Both the position numbers and the translations under genes were made by a program. Shown here piece by piece: positions 55,619-64,000 of a stretch of 64,000 nucleotides of DNA. This stretch comes from Marinimicrobium agarilyticum DSM 16975 (GTDB lineage: Bacteria; Pseudomonadota; Gammaproteobacteria; Pseudomonadales; Cellvibrionaceae): NCBI RefSeq assembly GCF_000423345.1, contig NZ_AUHU01000013.1:1-64000 (forward strand). Reading direction: 5' to 3'. The notes under the pieces are model-generated. The model saw nothing but the letters and a program-made list of their open reading frames with translations, was not told the DNA's origin and ran no database searches. How positions within the stretch are numbered: position 1 is the stretch's first letter; the number at the start of each line of letters is the position of its first letter.

Positions 55619-56680
55619 ATGTCGCGTTACTGGAGTGAGCTGGTTCGTCAGCTGGAGCCCTACGTGCCCGGTGAGCAGCCCAAAATCGATGGCCTGATCA
55701 AACTCAACACCAACGAAAGCCCCTACCCGCCCTCGCCCAAAGTGCATGACGTACTCAGCGGCGACGCCATCGACAGACTCCGGCTCTACCCCGACCCCAA
55801 CTCCAGCCGGCTCAAACAGACCATCGCCGACTACTACCGGCTCAAACCCGAAAACACCTTCGTCGGCAACGGCTCCGACGAAGTGCTGGCCTTCGCCTTC
55901 ATGGCCTTCTTCAAGCAGAACAAACCCCTGCTGTTCCCCGACATTACCTACAGCTTCTACCCCGTCTACTGCCAGCTCTTTGGCATTGAGGCTCAGCGGC
56001 TACCGCTGACTGACGATCTTCGTATCGAACTCGACCAGTACTCCACAGAAAACGGTGGCATCATCTTCCCCAACCCCAACGCCCCCACCGGGCGGGCGCT
56101 GCCGCTGGAGGACATCGAAGCACTGCTCAAGCGCAATACCGACAGCGTGGTCCTGGTAGATGAAGCCTATGTCGACTTCGGGGCCGAGAGCGCCGCTCAG
56201 TTGGTGGACCGCTACCCCAACCTGCTGGTAACCCAGACACTCTCCAAGTCCCGCTCCCTGGCCGGGCTGCGCCTGGGCTTTGCCCTGGGGGCGCCGGAAT
56301 TGATCGACGCGCTGGACCGGGTCAAGAACTCCTTCAACTCCTACCCGGTGGATCGCCTGGCCGAGGCCGCCGCGGTGGTGGCACTGGAAGATGACGCTTA
56401 CTTCCAGCAGTGCCGAGACAAAATCATCGCGACCCGGGAGTGGACCAACGAGCAACTGACAGCATTGGGTTTCCGTGTACTGCCTTCCGCCGCCAACTTT
56501 CTGTTCGCCCGGCCCCCGGAGGGCGTGGACGCCGCCGAACTGGCGCAGCAGCTGCGGGAGGCCCGCATTCTGGTGCGGTATTTCAACAAGCCCCGAATCG
56601 AGGGTTTTCTGCGTATCACCATCGGCAATGATGAGGAAATGAACCGTCTGATCGAGACACTGGGAGCGCTCATAAAGTAA
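55619..56680 (+). CDS. hisC: Histidinol-phosphate aminotransferase
   Basis: This 353-residue PLP aminotransferase makes histidinol phosphate. It has [41 protein letters not shown] and the PLP lysine in [14 protein letters not shown]. The C-terminal Arg region [15 protein letters not shown] binds the phosphate. Length is typical. It is not in a his operon here and stands alone after the repeat cluster. Confidence 0.95.
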   Translation: MSRYWSELVRQLEPYVPGEQPKIDGLIKLNTNESPYPPSPKVHDVLSGDAIDRLRLYPDPNSSRLKQTIADYYRLKPENTFVGNGSDEVLAFAFMAFFKQNKPLLFPDITYSFYPVYCQLFGIEAQRLPLTDDLRIELDQYSTENGGIIFPNPNAPTGRALPLEDIEALLKRNTDSVVLVDEAYVDFGAESAAQLVDRYPNLLVTQTLSKSRSLAGLRLGFALGAPELIDALDRVKNSFNSYPVDRLAEAAAVVALEDDAYFQQCRDKIIATREWTNEQLTALGFRVLPSAANFLFARPPEGVDAAELAQQLREARILVRYFNKPRIEGFLRITIGNDEEMNRLIETLGALIK

Positions 56681-56989
56681 ACACTCCAATTTAGCCGCCA
56701 CTTGGGCCTTGATTCTTGCGCCAGTGCCAGCTTATGATGGAATTCTTATGACGAAAAATAATAACCTGAGCACCAGGTCGTTTGGGTCACTCTTAGGGTT
56801 ACGCCTATCGGGAATTCTTGCGTAACGCTGGAGAATCGAATAAATTGGCGCTGCCTGGCGCAAAAAGCAACATGCGTAGGCATCGAGGAGAGTGAGAGCG
56901 CCTTGTACAAGGAGCTGAAACCAGCCCGGAGATATTGATGTAGGGCTGAGTTTGATGTTAGCCACAAAGACCACCCAGACTGGGCGACT
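56681..56989 (+). other. Intergenic gap before the GGDEF-EAL gene
   Basis: These 309 bases contain no gene I can support. A 25-codon frame from 56748 has no ribosome binding site. Repeated GGAATTC TTGCG and TGGAATTCTTATG words occur (around 56738 and 56811), and the stretch from 56980 forms CCCAG-ACT-CTGGG-like pairing. The gene's promoter is presumably here. Confidence 0.4.
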
Positions 56990-59281
56990 ATGCAGACGAA
57001 ACTGACGGCGGTTGAACTGATCAAGCGGTTCCAGAGACTGTTCACCGACCTGAACCACAAACAGATTGCCGAGCGCCTGGTTAAGTTGGTAATGGCCAAG
57101 CCCGCGGTAAGCCGAGTGGCTCTGATCATTGAGCGGGACCGGCGTCTCTTCGTGGAATCCATCGGGCGTGTCGGCGCCCACAGCCAGCCAGAAATCGACA
57201 CCCTCGCCACCGCTCTGCACAAACTCAAAGGCTTTCCCCACAACCAGATCGACCGGGTCTTCAAAGAAGGCCACGCCATCGCGCTCGATCACTCCGCCAT
57301 TATCCGCATCGGCCACGATATCGTTCCCAAAGGCGTGCGTTCGGCCTACCTGTACCCGATTTTTGAGCACGACCGGCCAATCGCCGCGTTCTACCTCGAA
57401 AGCCGGGACGATTTGCCGGCACTGGAAACCAGTATCCATGAGTTGGATACGGTCTGGGCCTTCAGTGGCCTGCTCGCCCGTCAGATCATCGAGATGTGGC
57501 GCCACGACGAGCAGAGTGAGCGCTACCGGCTGGCGGAACAGGCCTTGTGGGCCAGCGAAACCTACCTGCACGCCATCCTGCATCACTCCCCGGCCCTGAT
57601 CTCGGTCAAAGACCTGGATGGCAACGTCGTGCTCGCCAGCGAGCACTACAAGCAGCTTCAGAATGTGGATGAACAGGGTTTTGTGGGCAAGAACGTGTTC
57701 GATGTCTACCCCAAGGAAATCGCCCAGGCTCTGTGGGACATCGACCTGGCCACCAAGAACAAGCAACAGACCTTTGAGACCGAACTTGAGCTGATGCACA
57801 AGGACGGCAGTCTGCACACCTACCTGATGGTGAAGTTCCCGCTGCGCAACCCCAAGGGGGATGTCTTCGGCGTCTGTACCATCTGCACCGATATCTCCGA
57901 GCGCAAGCTGGCGGAAAACGCCTTGCGAGAGCAGCAATCGCGCCTGAATTATATGGCCTTCCACGACTCGCTCACCGCCCTGCCCAACCGCTCCCTGTTC
58001 TACGATCGCATCTACCACGGCCTGGCCCGCGCACAGCGCAGTAACAGCAAGCTGGCCCTGATGCTGCTGGATATCGACCGGTTCAAGAACATCAACGACT
58101 CCCTCGGCCACGACTCCGGCGACCTGCTGCTCAAGGCCATTGCCATGCGCCTGAACGAAGGCGTTCGGGATATGGATACCGTAGCGCGCCTCGGTGGCGA
58201 CGAGTTTGTCGTGGTGCTCGAAGGCGTGAACGACATGGAAGATGTGGTCTTCATCGCCAACAAGCTGCTGGTGACCCTGGCCCGGCCGCTGGAAATCGCC
58301 GGCCATGAAATTACCACCACCGTCAGTATCGGGGTCAGCGTCTACCCGGACGATGGCATCGACACCGACGAACTGTTGAAGAACGCAGACATCGCCATGT
58401 ACAAGGCGAAGGAAGCGGGCAAGAACAACTGCCAGTTCTACACCAAGGGCATGAGCGCCACGGCGGTGAATTACCTGCTGCTGGAAAACGACCTGCGCCG
58501 GGCGGTGGAACAGAACCAGCTGATTCTCCACTACCAGCCGCAGGTGGATCTGCGAACCGGCGAGCTGATGGGTATCGAAGCGCTGGTGCGCTGGCAGCAC
58601 CCGGAGCGCGGTCTGGTATCGCCCGCACACTTTATTCCGCTGGCCGAAGAGACCGGGCTGATTTCCCCGATCGGGGAGTGGGTATTGCGCGAAGCCTGTC
58701 GGCAACAGAAAGCCTGGTTGGATTCGGGCAAACAGGTGGGCCGCATGGCGGTGAACCTTTCGCCCCGTCAGTTCCGCCAACGTAACTTCCCCGAGAAGGT
58801 GGTGACGATTTTGCGGGACACCGGCCTGCCGGCGGAGTGCCTGGAGCTGGAAATCACCGAGAGCTGCGCCATGGAGCACGCCGGTGAAACGATCAATCAG
58901 TTGAAACAGCTCAACCAGATGGGCCTGTTTTTAGCGATCGATGATTTTGGTACCGGTTACTCGTCTCTGGCGTATCTGAAGCGCTTCCCGATTCAGAAGC
59001 TGAAGATCGACAGCAGTTTTATCCACGACATCCAGAGCGACCCGAACGACGCGGCGATTGCGAAGTCGATCATCGGCCTGGCGCACAATATGCAGCTGGC
59101 GGTGGTCGCGGAAGGCGTCGAAAAGCCAGCTCAGGCGGATTGGTTGTGCGATGAGGGCTGCGATCAGGGTCAGGGCTTTCTGTTTTCCAAACCGTTGACC
59201 GCCCGACAGTTCGAAGGTCGCTTTGTGGGAAAGCATTTTTCGTTTGACGGCAATGTCGTCAAGCTTAATGCCCTCGCCTGA
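56990..59281 (+). CDS. GAF-like/PAS-GGDEF-EAL cyclic-di-GMP enzyme
   Basis: This 763-residue cytosolic protein has an N-terminal GAF-like sensory domain (about 5-170), a PAS domain (about 185-310; ILHHSPALISVKDLDGNVV), a GGDEF domain with intact RLGGDEFVV (402-406) and an EAL domain with intact GIEALVRW (530-532), NLSPRQF, LEITES, DDFGTGYSSL and KIDSSFI motifs. Both synthetase and phosphodiesterase sites look complete, so the net activity cannot be told from sequence. The upstream sensing domains would set the direction. It is convergent with the AstE-like gene across a palindrome. Confidence 0.94.
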   Translation: MQTKLTAVELIKRFQRLFTDLNHKQIAERLVKLVMAKPAVSRVALIIERDRRLFVESIGRVGAHSQPEIDTLATALHKLKGFPHNQIDRVFKEGHAIALDHSAIIRIGHDIVPKGVRSAYLYPIFEHDRPIAAFYLESRDDLPALETSIHELDTVWAFSGLLARQIIEMWRHDEQSERYRLAEQALWASETYLHAILHHSPALISVKDLDGNVVLASEHYKQLQNVDEQGFVGKNVFDVYPKEIAQALWDIDLATKNKQQTFETELELMHKDGSLHTYLMVKFPLRNPKGDVFGVCTICTDISERKLAENALREQQSRLNYMAFHDSLTALPNRSLFYDRIYHGLARAQRSNSKLALMLLDIDRFKNINDSLGHDSGDLLLKAIAMRLNEGVRDMDTVARLGGDEFVVVLEGVNDMEDVVFIANKLLVTLARPLEIAGHEITTTVSIGVSVYPDDGIDTDELLKNADIAMYKAKEAGKNNCQFYTKGMSATAVNYLLLENDLRRAVEQNQLILHYQPQVDLRTGELMGIEALVRWQHPERGLVSPAHFIPLAEETGLISPIGEWVLREACRQQKAWLDSGKQVGRMAVNLSPRQFRQRNFPEKVVTILRDTGLPAECLELEITESCAMEHAGETINQLKQLNQMGLFLAIDDFGTGYSSLAYLKRFPIQKLKIDSSFIHDIQSDPNDAAIAKSIIGLAHNMQLAVVAEGVEKPAQADWLCDEGCDQGQGFLFSKPLTARQFEGRFVGKHFSFDGNVVKLNALA

Positions 59282-59340
59282 TTTTTCTTACCACACTTCG
59301 TGGAATCTGTTTTCACTTCGTAGAAAGTCCGGGGCCGCTA

Positions 59341-59431
59341 CCGGGTCGGGTTTTCTCAAAACGCGATGAATACGTCCCTGTAGCTCCCTCACTTCATCCC
59401 TGAAGTGAGGGTTTGAGAAAACCCGACCCGG
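59341..59431. repeat. Nested palindromic element between convergent genes
   Basis: Outer arms 59341-59360 and 59412-59431 are a perfect 20-bp inverted repeat (starting CCGGGTCGGG). Inner arms 59386-59396 and 59401-59411 (CCCTCACTTCA/TGAAGTGAGGG) form an 11-bp hairpin. The text GATGAATACGTCCCTGTAGCT resembles GTGAACCCATCCATGGGGGCT in the 55.2-kb element, suggesting one family. It could also work as a bidirectional terminator. Confidence 0.8.
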
Positions 59432-59463
59432 CACCGTCCCCTCTGAAGTCGATTCACGCCCTT

Positions 59464-60591
59464 TTAGTTCTCGAGAGAATCATCCCAACCGATAAAGAAC
59501 GGCTCTTCTTCCTGGCTGCTGAAGCGTTCGTGGAAGCCCTGGAGTTCGTTGGCCACCTGCCCCGTCTGGCGTTTGAAACTGGCCAGGTGAAAGAGCGCTT
59601 CGCCCTCGTGAACCAACGGCAGGTTCGTTGAACCAATCACAATGGCTTCATCCGGCGCCAATACCGGGGACTCGTTCAATCCCAACGGGTCGGCAATGAT
59701 GCCGAGCACCTCGCCTTTTTTCACGCGCGCCCCCAGTTGCGCGCGTGTGCGCATCACACCGCTCAGCGGCGCGCGCACCCAGCGGCTGTCATCGGCGATT
59801 ACCGCTTCGTGCACTTTCGGAGCGCGCTTGCGGGCCGGGAGCATTTTCAGCTCCCGCATGACATTCAGAATGCCTCGGGCGCCGGCGCGAATGCACAGTT
59901 CGTCAAAGCGCAGGGCCTCACCGGCTTCATATAGCAGAAGAGGAATGCCCATGTCCGCCGCGGTTTCCCGGAGCGAGCCATCGCGCAGTTTCGCGTCCAG
60001 CACCACCGGGGTGCCGAACTGCATGGCCAGGTTGCGGGTTTCCTCCTGGCTCAGGTCCGCTCTTATCTGGGGCAGGTTGCTGCGATGGCGGGCGCCGGTG
60101 TGCAGATCAATACCGTGGGTACAGTGTTTGAGGATGTCCCGAACGAATGTGCTTGCGACTCGCCCGGCCAGCGAACCGCGCTCACTGCCGGGAAAGCTGC
60201 GGTTCAGGTCGCGGCCATCGGGCAGGTAGCGGGACTGGTTGAGAAAGCCGTGAACGTTCACCACCGGAATGGCCAGGAGCGTACCGCGCAGCTGATTGAG
60301 CTGTTTGTAGTCCAGCAGGCGGCGAATGATGTCCACCCCGTTGAGCTCGTCCCCGTGGATGGCCGCACAGACGAACAGGCAGGGGCCGGGCCGGCGTCCG
60401 TTGATGACGTGGACTGTCAGCTCCACATTCGAGTGGGTGTACATGGCGGCCAGGGGCAGATCGACAGAGGTGCTCTGCCCGGGAGCGATTTTGACGCCGC
60501 CGATTTCCAGCGTCCGATTCTTTTCCCGCGCCTTTTTGCTGGCCACGGGAGGGACTTTCGCGCCCTCGCCTGGCCCAACCTCATCAGTCAC
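59464..60591 (-). CDS. AstE/aspartoacylase-family zinc carboxypeptidase-like protein
   Basis: This 375-residue M14-type protein of the succinylglutamate desuccinylase/aspartoacylase family has the zinc motif AAIHGDELNGVDIIRR (His and Glu) and GIDLHTGARH (second His), then a C-terminal beta domain. Such proteins are frequent directly after rimK, as here (12 bases apart). No ast operon is nearby, so a role in trimming Glu-modified or other acylated substrates linked to RimK is more likely than arginine catabolism. The link is an inference. Confidence 0.82.
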   Translation of the reverse strand: MTDEVGPGEGAKVPPVASKKAREKNRTLEIGGVKIAPGQSTSVDLPLAAMYTHSNVELTVHVINGRRPGPCLFVCAAIHGDELNGVDIIRRLLDYKQLNQLRGTLLAIPVVNVHGFLNQSRYLPDGRDLNRSFPGSERGSLAGRVASTFVRDILKHCTHGIDLHTGARHRSNLPQIRADLSQEETRNLAMQFGTPVVLDAKLRDGSLRETAADMGIPLLLYEAGEALRFDELCIRAGARGILNVMRELKMLPARKRAPKVHEAVIADDSRWVRAPLSGVMRTRAQLGARVKKGEVLGIIADPLGLNESPVLAPDEAIVIGSTNLPLVHEGEALFHLASFKRQTGQVANELQGFHERFSSQEEEPFFIGWDDSLEN

Positions 60592-60603
60592 AGTGGTGCC
60601 TCT

Positions 60604-61509
60604 CTAGCCTGTACCCCGGGTGCGGGTCTTGTTGGGTTTGGCATTCTCTTCCACATACTGGATGATAAAACCCGCCACGTCCTTCTGAGTCGCGCCCTCA
60701 ATACCCTCCAGCCCGGGAGAGGAATTCACTTCCATCAATAGTGGGCCGCGACTGGAGCGCAACAGATCGACACCGGCCACGTTCAGACCCATGGTCTGAG
60801 CGGCTTTGACGGCGGTACGGCGCTCGGCCGGGGTCAGCTTGATCAGTTGGGCGCTGCCCCCACGGTGCAGGTTGGAGCGGAACTCCCCATCCATGGCCGT
60901 GCGCTGCATGGCGGCGACCACCTTGCTACCGATCACCAGGGCCCGGATATCGCTACCACCGGCCTCTTTGATGAACTCCTGCACCAGGAACTCGGCGCGC
61001 AGCTCCCGAAAGGCCTCGATCACACTTTCTGCGGCCTTGGCGGTTTCCGCCAGAACCACGCCGCGCCCCTGAGTGCCTTCACACAGTTTGACCACCAGCG
61101 GGGCGCCGCCCACCAGCTTGATCAGGTCCTTGGTGTTGTGTACCTGGTAGGCGAAACTGGTACTGGGCATGCCCAACCCCTTGCGGGAGAACAGCTGCAT
61201 GGCCCGCAGTTTGTCCCGGGAGCGGCCCAGCGCGACCGACTCGGTCAGGCAGTAAACCCCCATCATTTCAAACTGGCGAATCACCGCCAGCCCGTAGTGG
61301 GTAACCGAAGCACCGATACGGGGGATCACCGCATCGTAGCCTTCCAGCTTGGTCCCCTTGTACCAGATACTCGGGTGGGACGGGGTAATATCCATATAGC
61401 ACTTGAGAAAGTCGAGCACATGGACTTCGTGGCCGCGTTGCTCGGCGGCCTCAACCAACCGGCGGGTAGAGTAAAGCCGACGGTTGCGCGACAGAATGGC
61501 AATTTTCAT
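60604..61509 (-). CDS. rimK: Ribosomal protein S6 glutamate ligase RimK
   Basis: This 301-residue ATP-grasp ligase adds Glu residues to the C-terminus of ribosomal protein S6. It begins [29 protein letters not shown]. The ATP-grasp motifs are [31 protein letters not shown] and [15 protein letters not shown]. Size is typical for RimK. It is in an operon with rimB upstream and an AstE-like gene downstream. Confidence 0.94.
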   Translation of the reverse strand: MKIAILSRNRRLYSTRRLVEAAEQRGHEVHVLDFLKCYMDITPSHPSIWYKGTKLEGYDAVIPRIGASVTHYGLAVIRQFEMMGVYCLTESVALGRSRDKLRAMQLFSRKGLGMPSTSFAYQVHNTKDLIKLVGGAPLVVKLCEGTQGRGVVLAETAKAAESVIEAFRELRAEFLVQEFIKEAGGSDIRALVIGSKVVAAMQRTAMDGEFRSNLHRGGSAQLIKLTPAERRTAVKAAQTMGLNVAGVDLLRSSRGPLLMEVNSSPGLEGIEGATQKDVAGFIIQYVEENAKPNKTRTRGTG

Positions 61510-61550
61510 AGGGTATCCAATGAGTCCTTACAATGATTTGCGGGCAAGCG

Positions 61551-62033
61551 TTAAGAGGTTTCTCCCGGTGGCTGAAACTTGGTGCCACCGATTACAAACG
61601 ACTGGTCGCTGTCCACCAGGAAGCGGGGTTTCAACGCCCCCCGGCCCAACAGCATACGAAATAACATGTTTTCCCGATCGGTAAGTGTGATTTCGGCCTC
61701 AAAGGCTTCCTCCCCCAGCACCAGGGTGGTGGCGATCACATAACGCATTTCCGCATGGCCCCCGGAGTCGGTCACCCGACGCTGGTCGATGACCGGGGCC
61801 TCGCACTCGATCTGCACATTGGTGTCTTTCTGGCGCGGGTGCAGCCCGAAACGCACCCAAGTGCGCCCTTCCAGTTCGAAAGGCTCCACAAAGTAGGCAT
61901 GCAGGGCGCTGGTGCGTGCCCCGGTGTCAATCTTGGCCTTGATCACCGCCTGCCCGAGGGCCGGTAACCGCACCCATTCGCGCCAACCGATGACCGTCTT
62001 GTCCTGTTTACTCACGCCGTTCCTCGCACTCAC
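61551..62033 (-). CDS. rimB: RimB-type retropepsin-like protease
   Basis: This 160-residue single-domain aspartic-protease-like protein has the active-site motif IDTGARTSALHA and the LGRGALKPRFLVD C-terminal piece. It is the family once called ATP-dependent zinc protease and named RimB in Pseudomonas, where it cleaves glutamate added by RimK. It is directly upstream of rimK, which supports the name. RimA is not evident. Confidence 0.85.
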   Translation of the reverse strand: MSARNGVSKQDKTVIGWREWVRLPALGQAVIKAKIDTGARTSALHAYFVEPFELEGRTWVRFGLHPRQKDTNVQIECEAPVIDQRRVTDSGGHAEMRYVIATTLVLGEEAFEAEITLTDRENMLFRMLLGRGALKPRFLVDSDQSFVIGGTKFQPPGETS

Positions 62034-62186
62034 TCTTTAACCATAGAAAATTTTGGGATAACGGCAAATTTTTTTTGCTTTGCCGGGCCCGTCCCCTGTG
62101 ATACATAGCGCTCAATGGAGGTCCTTCAGGGGACGTCCCGGTTCGCACCCGTTCGTGCATTGTCATTTCTTATGCTGGAGATGTCC

Positions 62187-62402
62187 ATGGCTGTAACTAT
62201 TGATCACTCGGATGAAGATACCGACTTTCTGGTCGAGCTGCCCTCGGAGGCCGATAACGACGAAGAGCAGACCCCGAAACTGAGCGGGAAGGAAGCCAAT
62301 CAACACATTCTGGATATGCGCCGCAAGATCGAGGACCGGTTGGAACGCCGTCGCCTGAAAGAAGAGTTGGGGTGCGACGATCTGTGGGAGCTGGACGCCT
62401 AG
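62187..62402 (+). CDS. PA3496-like small protein
   Basis: This 71-residue acidic protein has a charged N-terminus (DHSDEDTDFLVELPSEADNDEE) and a helical C-terminus MRRKIEDRLERRRLKEELGCDDLWELDA, which recalls the PA3496-family small proteins (putative envelope-integrity proteins). The ATG at 62187 with CTGGAG 6 bases upstream is chosen; a longer frame to 62115 adds unrelated residues. Its stop overlaps the convergent LysR stop by four bases. Function unknown. Confidence 0.7.
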   Translation: MAVTIDHSDEDTDFLVELPSEADNDEEQTPKLSGKEANQHILDMRRKIEDRLERRRLKEELGCDDLWELDA

Positions 62403-63262
62403 CGCTCTACCCCGTCACCGGAGGAGGCACCGTCCTCCTCCGTCTTTGACAGCACTGCCAGAGCCCCCTGAACCCCCGGGCTGAACTCCCGTTCAGCCAC
62501 AAACACCGCATACAGCGTCCGGTGGAACACCGGCGCGCCCTCCACCGCATGGCAGTCGGCTTCCAGGAGCTCCGCCGGCAAATAGGCACTGCCCGCCCCA
62601 CGGCGAACCTGTTCAAGCGCGAGACTTGCCAGGTTGGTGTGCAGCACCGGCGCCTGCTCACCCAGACGCCGAGCCTGAAACAGCGTAAAAGCCGGTCCCC
62701 AATCCACGGATATATAGCCCTCCGATAGCGCCGCTTTCAGCGATCGGCCCGGCTGGGCGTTCAGCAACGTCAGGTTGATCTGGCCGATCTTGCGAGCCTT
62801 GAGCGCAGGCGAGTCAGGCAGGTCACAGAGCAACGCCAAATCCAGCTGGTTCGCCAGCAACCGCTCCACCAGCTCGTCAGGGTGATAAGCCTCGGCGCGG
62901 ACTTTGAGGTCGGGATAATCGCGGCGCAAGCGGCCGGCAAGCTCCGCCAGGCGGAAATGCCACAGCCCCGGCGTGGCGCCCACGCTCAGCATCCGGTCGG
63001 GCTGGGACTGGTGAACCAGGTCCTTGCGGGCCTGCTCCCAGGCTTCCAGCAACTGGTGGGCATGGGGCAATAGCCGCTCCCCCTCTGCCGTCAGTTGGTT
63101 GTTACCTCGGGTGCGATAGAAAAGGCTCACCCCCAGGCTCTGCTCCAGTTGCCGAATACGCGCACTGGCCGCCGCCGGGGTAATGAAGAGCTTGTCCGCC
63201 GCCCGCCCAAAGTGACGGGACTGTGAGACTTCAAGAAAGGTTCTGAGCAGTTCGATGTCCAC
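62399..63262 (-). CDS. LysR-family transcriptional regulator
   Basis: This 287-residue regulator has an N-terminal HTH (ELLRTFLEVSQSRHFGRAADKLFITPAAASARIRQLEQSLGVSLFYRT) and a LysR effector domain (SVGATPGLWHFRLAELAGRL onward). The GTG at 63262 behind AGGGGG gives the normal LTTR N-terminus (VDIELLRTF); the long frame to 63331 adds an atypical tail. It resembles HdfR-like regulators. The target and ligand are unknown, and its neighbours do not suggest one. Confidence 0.88.
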   Translation of the reverse strand: MDIELLRTFLEVSQSRHFGRAADKLFITPAAASARIRQLEQSLGVSLFYRTRGNNQLTAEGERLLPHAHQLLEAWEQARKDLVHQSQPDRMLSVGATPGLWHFRLAELAGRLRRDYPDLKVRAEAYHPDELVERLLANQLDLALLCDLPDSPALKARKIGQINLTLLNAQPGRSLKAALSEGYISVDWGPAFTLFQARRLGEQAPVLHTNLASLALEQVRRGAGSAYLPAELLEADCHAVEGAPVFHRTLYAVFVAEREFSPGVQGALAVLSKTEEDGASSGDGVER

Positions 63263-63331
63263 AGGCGCCCCCTGTCGTTCCTGGTACAGGGAATCTAACG
63301 GGGTGTGGAACCAAGCGCAACTGTCAGACAC

Positions 63332-63360
63332 AAAAAAACCCGGGACAGGCCCGGGTTTTT
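63332..63360 (-). terminator. Terminator after the porin gene
   Basis: CCCGGG (63339-63344) and CCCGGG (63350-63355) pair with flanking A and T runs; on the minus strand seven T follow. It lies 22 bases past the porin stop and is close to bidirectional. Confidence 0.85.
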
Positions 63361-63381
63361 CAGCACTGGCAAGCGTTACGC

Positions 63382-64000
63382 TTAGAAGCGGATCGCGGCG
63401 CCGATGGTGAAGGCGTTGCCGAAATCGGTATCGGTAAATGCCAGGTTACCGCTCACTTCTTCGTTGAAGAACTTCTCGGTACGCAGAGTGAATACGTCGT
63501 TACCCATATCGTCCGCGTAGGCGGCACCCACGCTGAACGTACGATCGAAGTAAAAGTCAGCGCCCAGAGAGAGGTAGTCGTCAAAGTCGCCGTCCGCGTA
63601 TTCGCCTTGGAAGTTTACGAAGTTTCCGCCACCGAGGCTGGTCACGTATTTGGCGCTCAGGTTGGCATCATAACCATCGTCACTGAAGGTAGTGGTTACC
63701 CGCAGTCCATCGATCGGCGTCAAACCGAGCGTGGCATAGGCCGTGGTATCACTGTCGGCAAAGCGGTCATCGCGAACGACTTCTGCCTTAACGTAAAACA
63801 TGGTGTCCGGAACATAGAGTTCGCCACCGACTGTGAGAAGATCGAAATCGTTCCCACCACGTGCGAAAACGTTAGAGGAGCGCTCAAGAAAAGCCGCTTC
63901 CGCCAGAGGGTGATTACGGGTTTGAACGGGAGAGAAGTGCAGCTCACCGTACATCCCAAACGCACCGTCACCGTCCTCAACATCAGTGTAATCGGCGCCA
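63382..64000 (-). CDS. Outer-membrane porin-like beta-barrel, 5' part outside window
   Basis: The frame stays open to the window edge (reading GADYTDVEDGDGAFGMYGELHF...), so the start is beyond 64000; the ATG at 63954 is internal. The visible 205 or so residues alternate strands and turns and end in a C-terminal strand with final Phe (FGNAFTIGAAIRF), the barrel-assembly signal. Repeated short strands such as YFDRTFSVGAAYADD suggest a putative-porin or YfaZ-like family. The substrate is unknown. Confidence 0.75.
   Translation of the reverse strand, partial: GADYTDVEDGDGAFGMYGELHFSPVQTRNHPLAEAAFLERSSNVFARGGNDFDLLTVGGELYVPDTMFYVKAEVVRDDRFADSDTTAYATLGLTPIDGLRVTTTFSDDGYDANLSAKYVTSLGGGNFVNFQGEYADGDFDDYLSLGADFYFDRTFSVGAAYADDMGNDVFTLRTEKFFNEEVSGNLAFTDTDFGNAFTIGAAIRF

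Noticed and set aside
55139-55620. CRISPR-like repeats
   Set aside because: The repeats are inverted and unequally spaced, with no regular spacer pattern; they are palindromic elements.
56732-58879. Long minus-strand open frame antisense to the GGDEF-EAL gene
   Set aside because: The sense frame has intact GGDEF and EAL motifs. The antisense frame is a GC-driven shadow.

Overview
The window looks like the chromosome of a GC-rich, polysaccharide-degrading gammaproteobacterium, probably a marine or cellulolytic relative of Cellvibrio, Saccharophagus or Marinimicrobium. This rests on housekeeping gene order (hemA-prfA-prmC, lolB-ispE-tRNA-prs-rplY-pth-ychF, coq7-osmC-crp-trpCDGE-rpe), which matches the Pseudomonas/Cellvibrionales pattern, and on several glycan-degradation lipoproteins. 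The genus is an inference.

Layout. Positions 1 to about 6268 are most of an integrated filamentous phage. Its genes follow the Ff order V-VII-IX-VIII-(terminator)-III-VI-I, then Rep and a tyrosine integrase, and it abuts an intact tRNA-Pro. From 6.5 to 20.9 kb lie core genes: a PBP1b, a PfkB kinase, the hemA-prfA-prmC-moeB operon, a TPR lipoprotein with lolB and ispE, tRNA-Gln, prs, rplY and pth. From 21.0 to 26.0 kb two large lipoprotein genes (a LamG-GH32 enzyme and a four-module Cys-rich protein) sit between pth and ychF, which are usually neighbours. After ychF, tRNA-Met and hpf, a fructan-type utilisation locus follows at 28.4-39.1 kb: SusD, SusC, ROK fructokinase, MFS sugar porter, a canonical GH32 lipoprotein and a ROK regulator.

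From 39.3 to 45.2 kb there are small accessory genes and a pectin/rhamnogalacturonan pair (GH28, GH105). From 45.5 to 52.7 kb come coq7, an OsmC protein, crp/vfr, trpC-trpD-trpG-trpE and rpe. The rest holds a DUF3530-like protein, an aspartate/aromatic aminotransferase, hisC, a PAS-GGDEF-EAL protein, a rimB-rimK-AstE-like operon, a LysR regulator and a porin cut by the window end.

How the genes work together. The two GH32 lipoproteins and the four-module lipoprotein would bind and cut fructan at the cell surface. SusC/SusD would import the oligosaccharides, the MFS protein would carry sugar across the inner membrane, the ROK kinase would phosphorylate fructose, and the ROK regulator would control the set. 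The substrate is inferred from GH32 plus the fructokinase and is not proved by sequence.

Non-coding structure includes several palindromic intergenic repeats (copies at 10.7, 55.2-55.5 and 59.3 kb, and perhaps 47.6 kb), many intrinsic terminators, and a possible small RNA near 7.1 kb. I saw no CRISPR array, insertion sequence transposase or rRNA gene.
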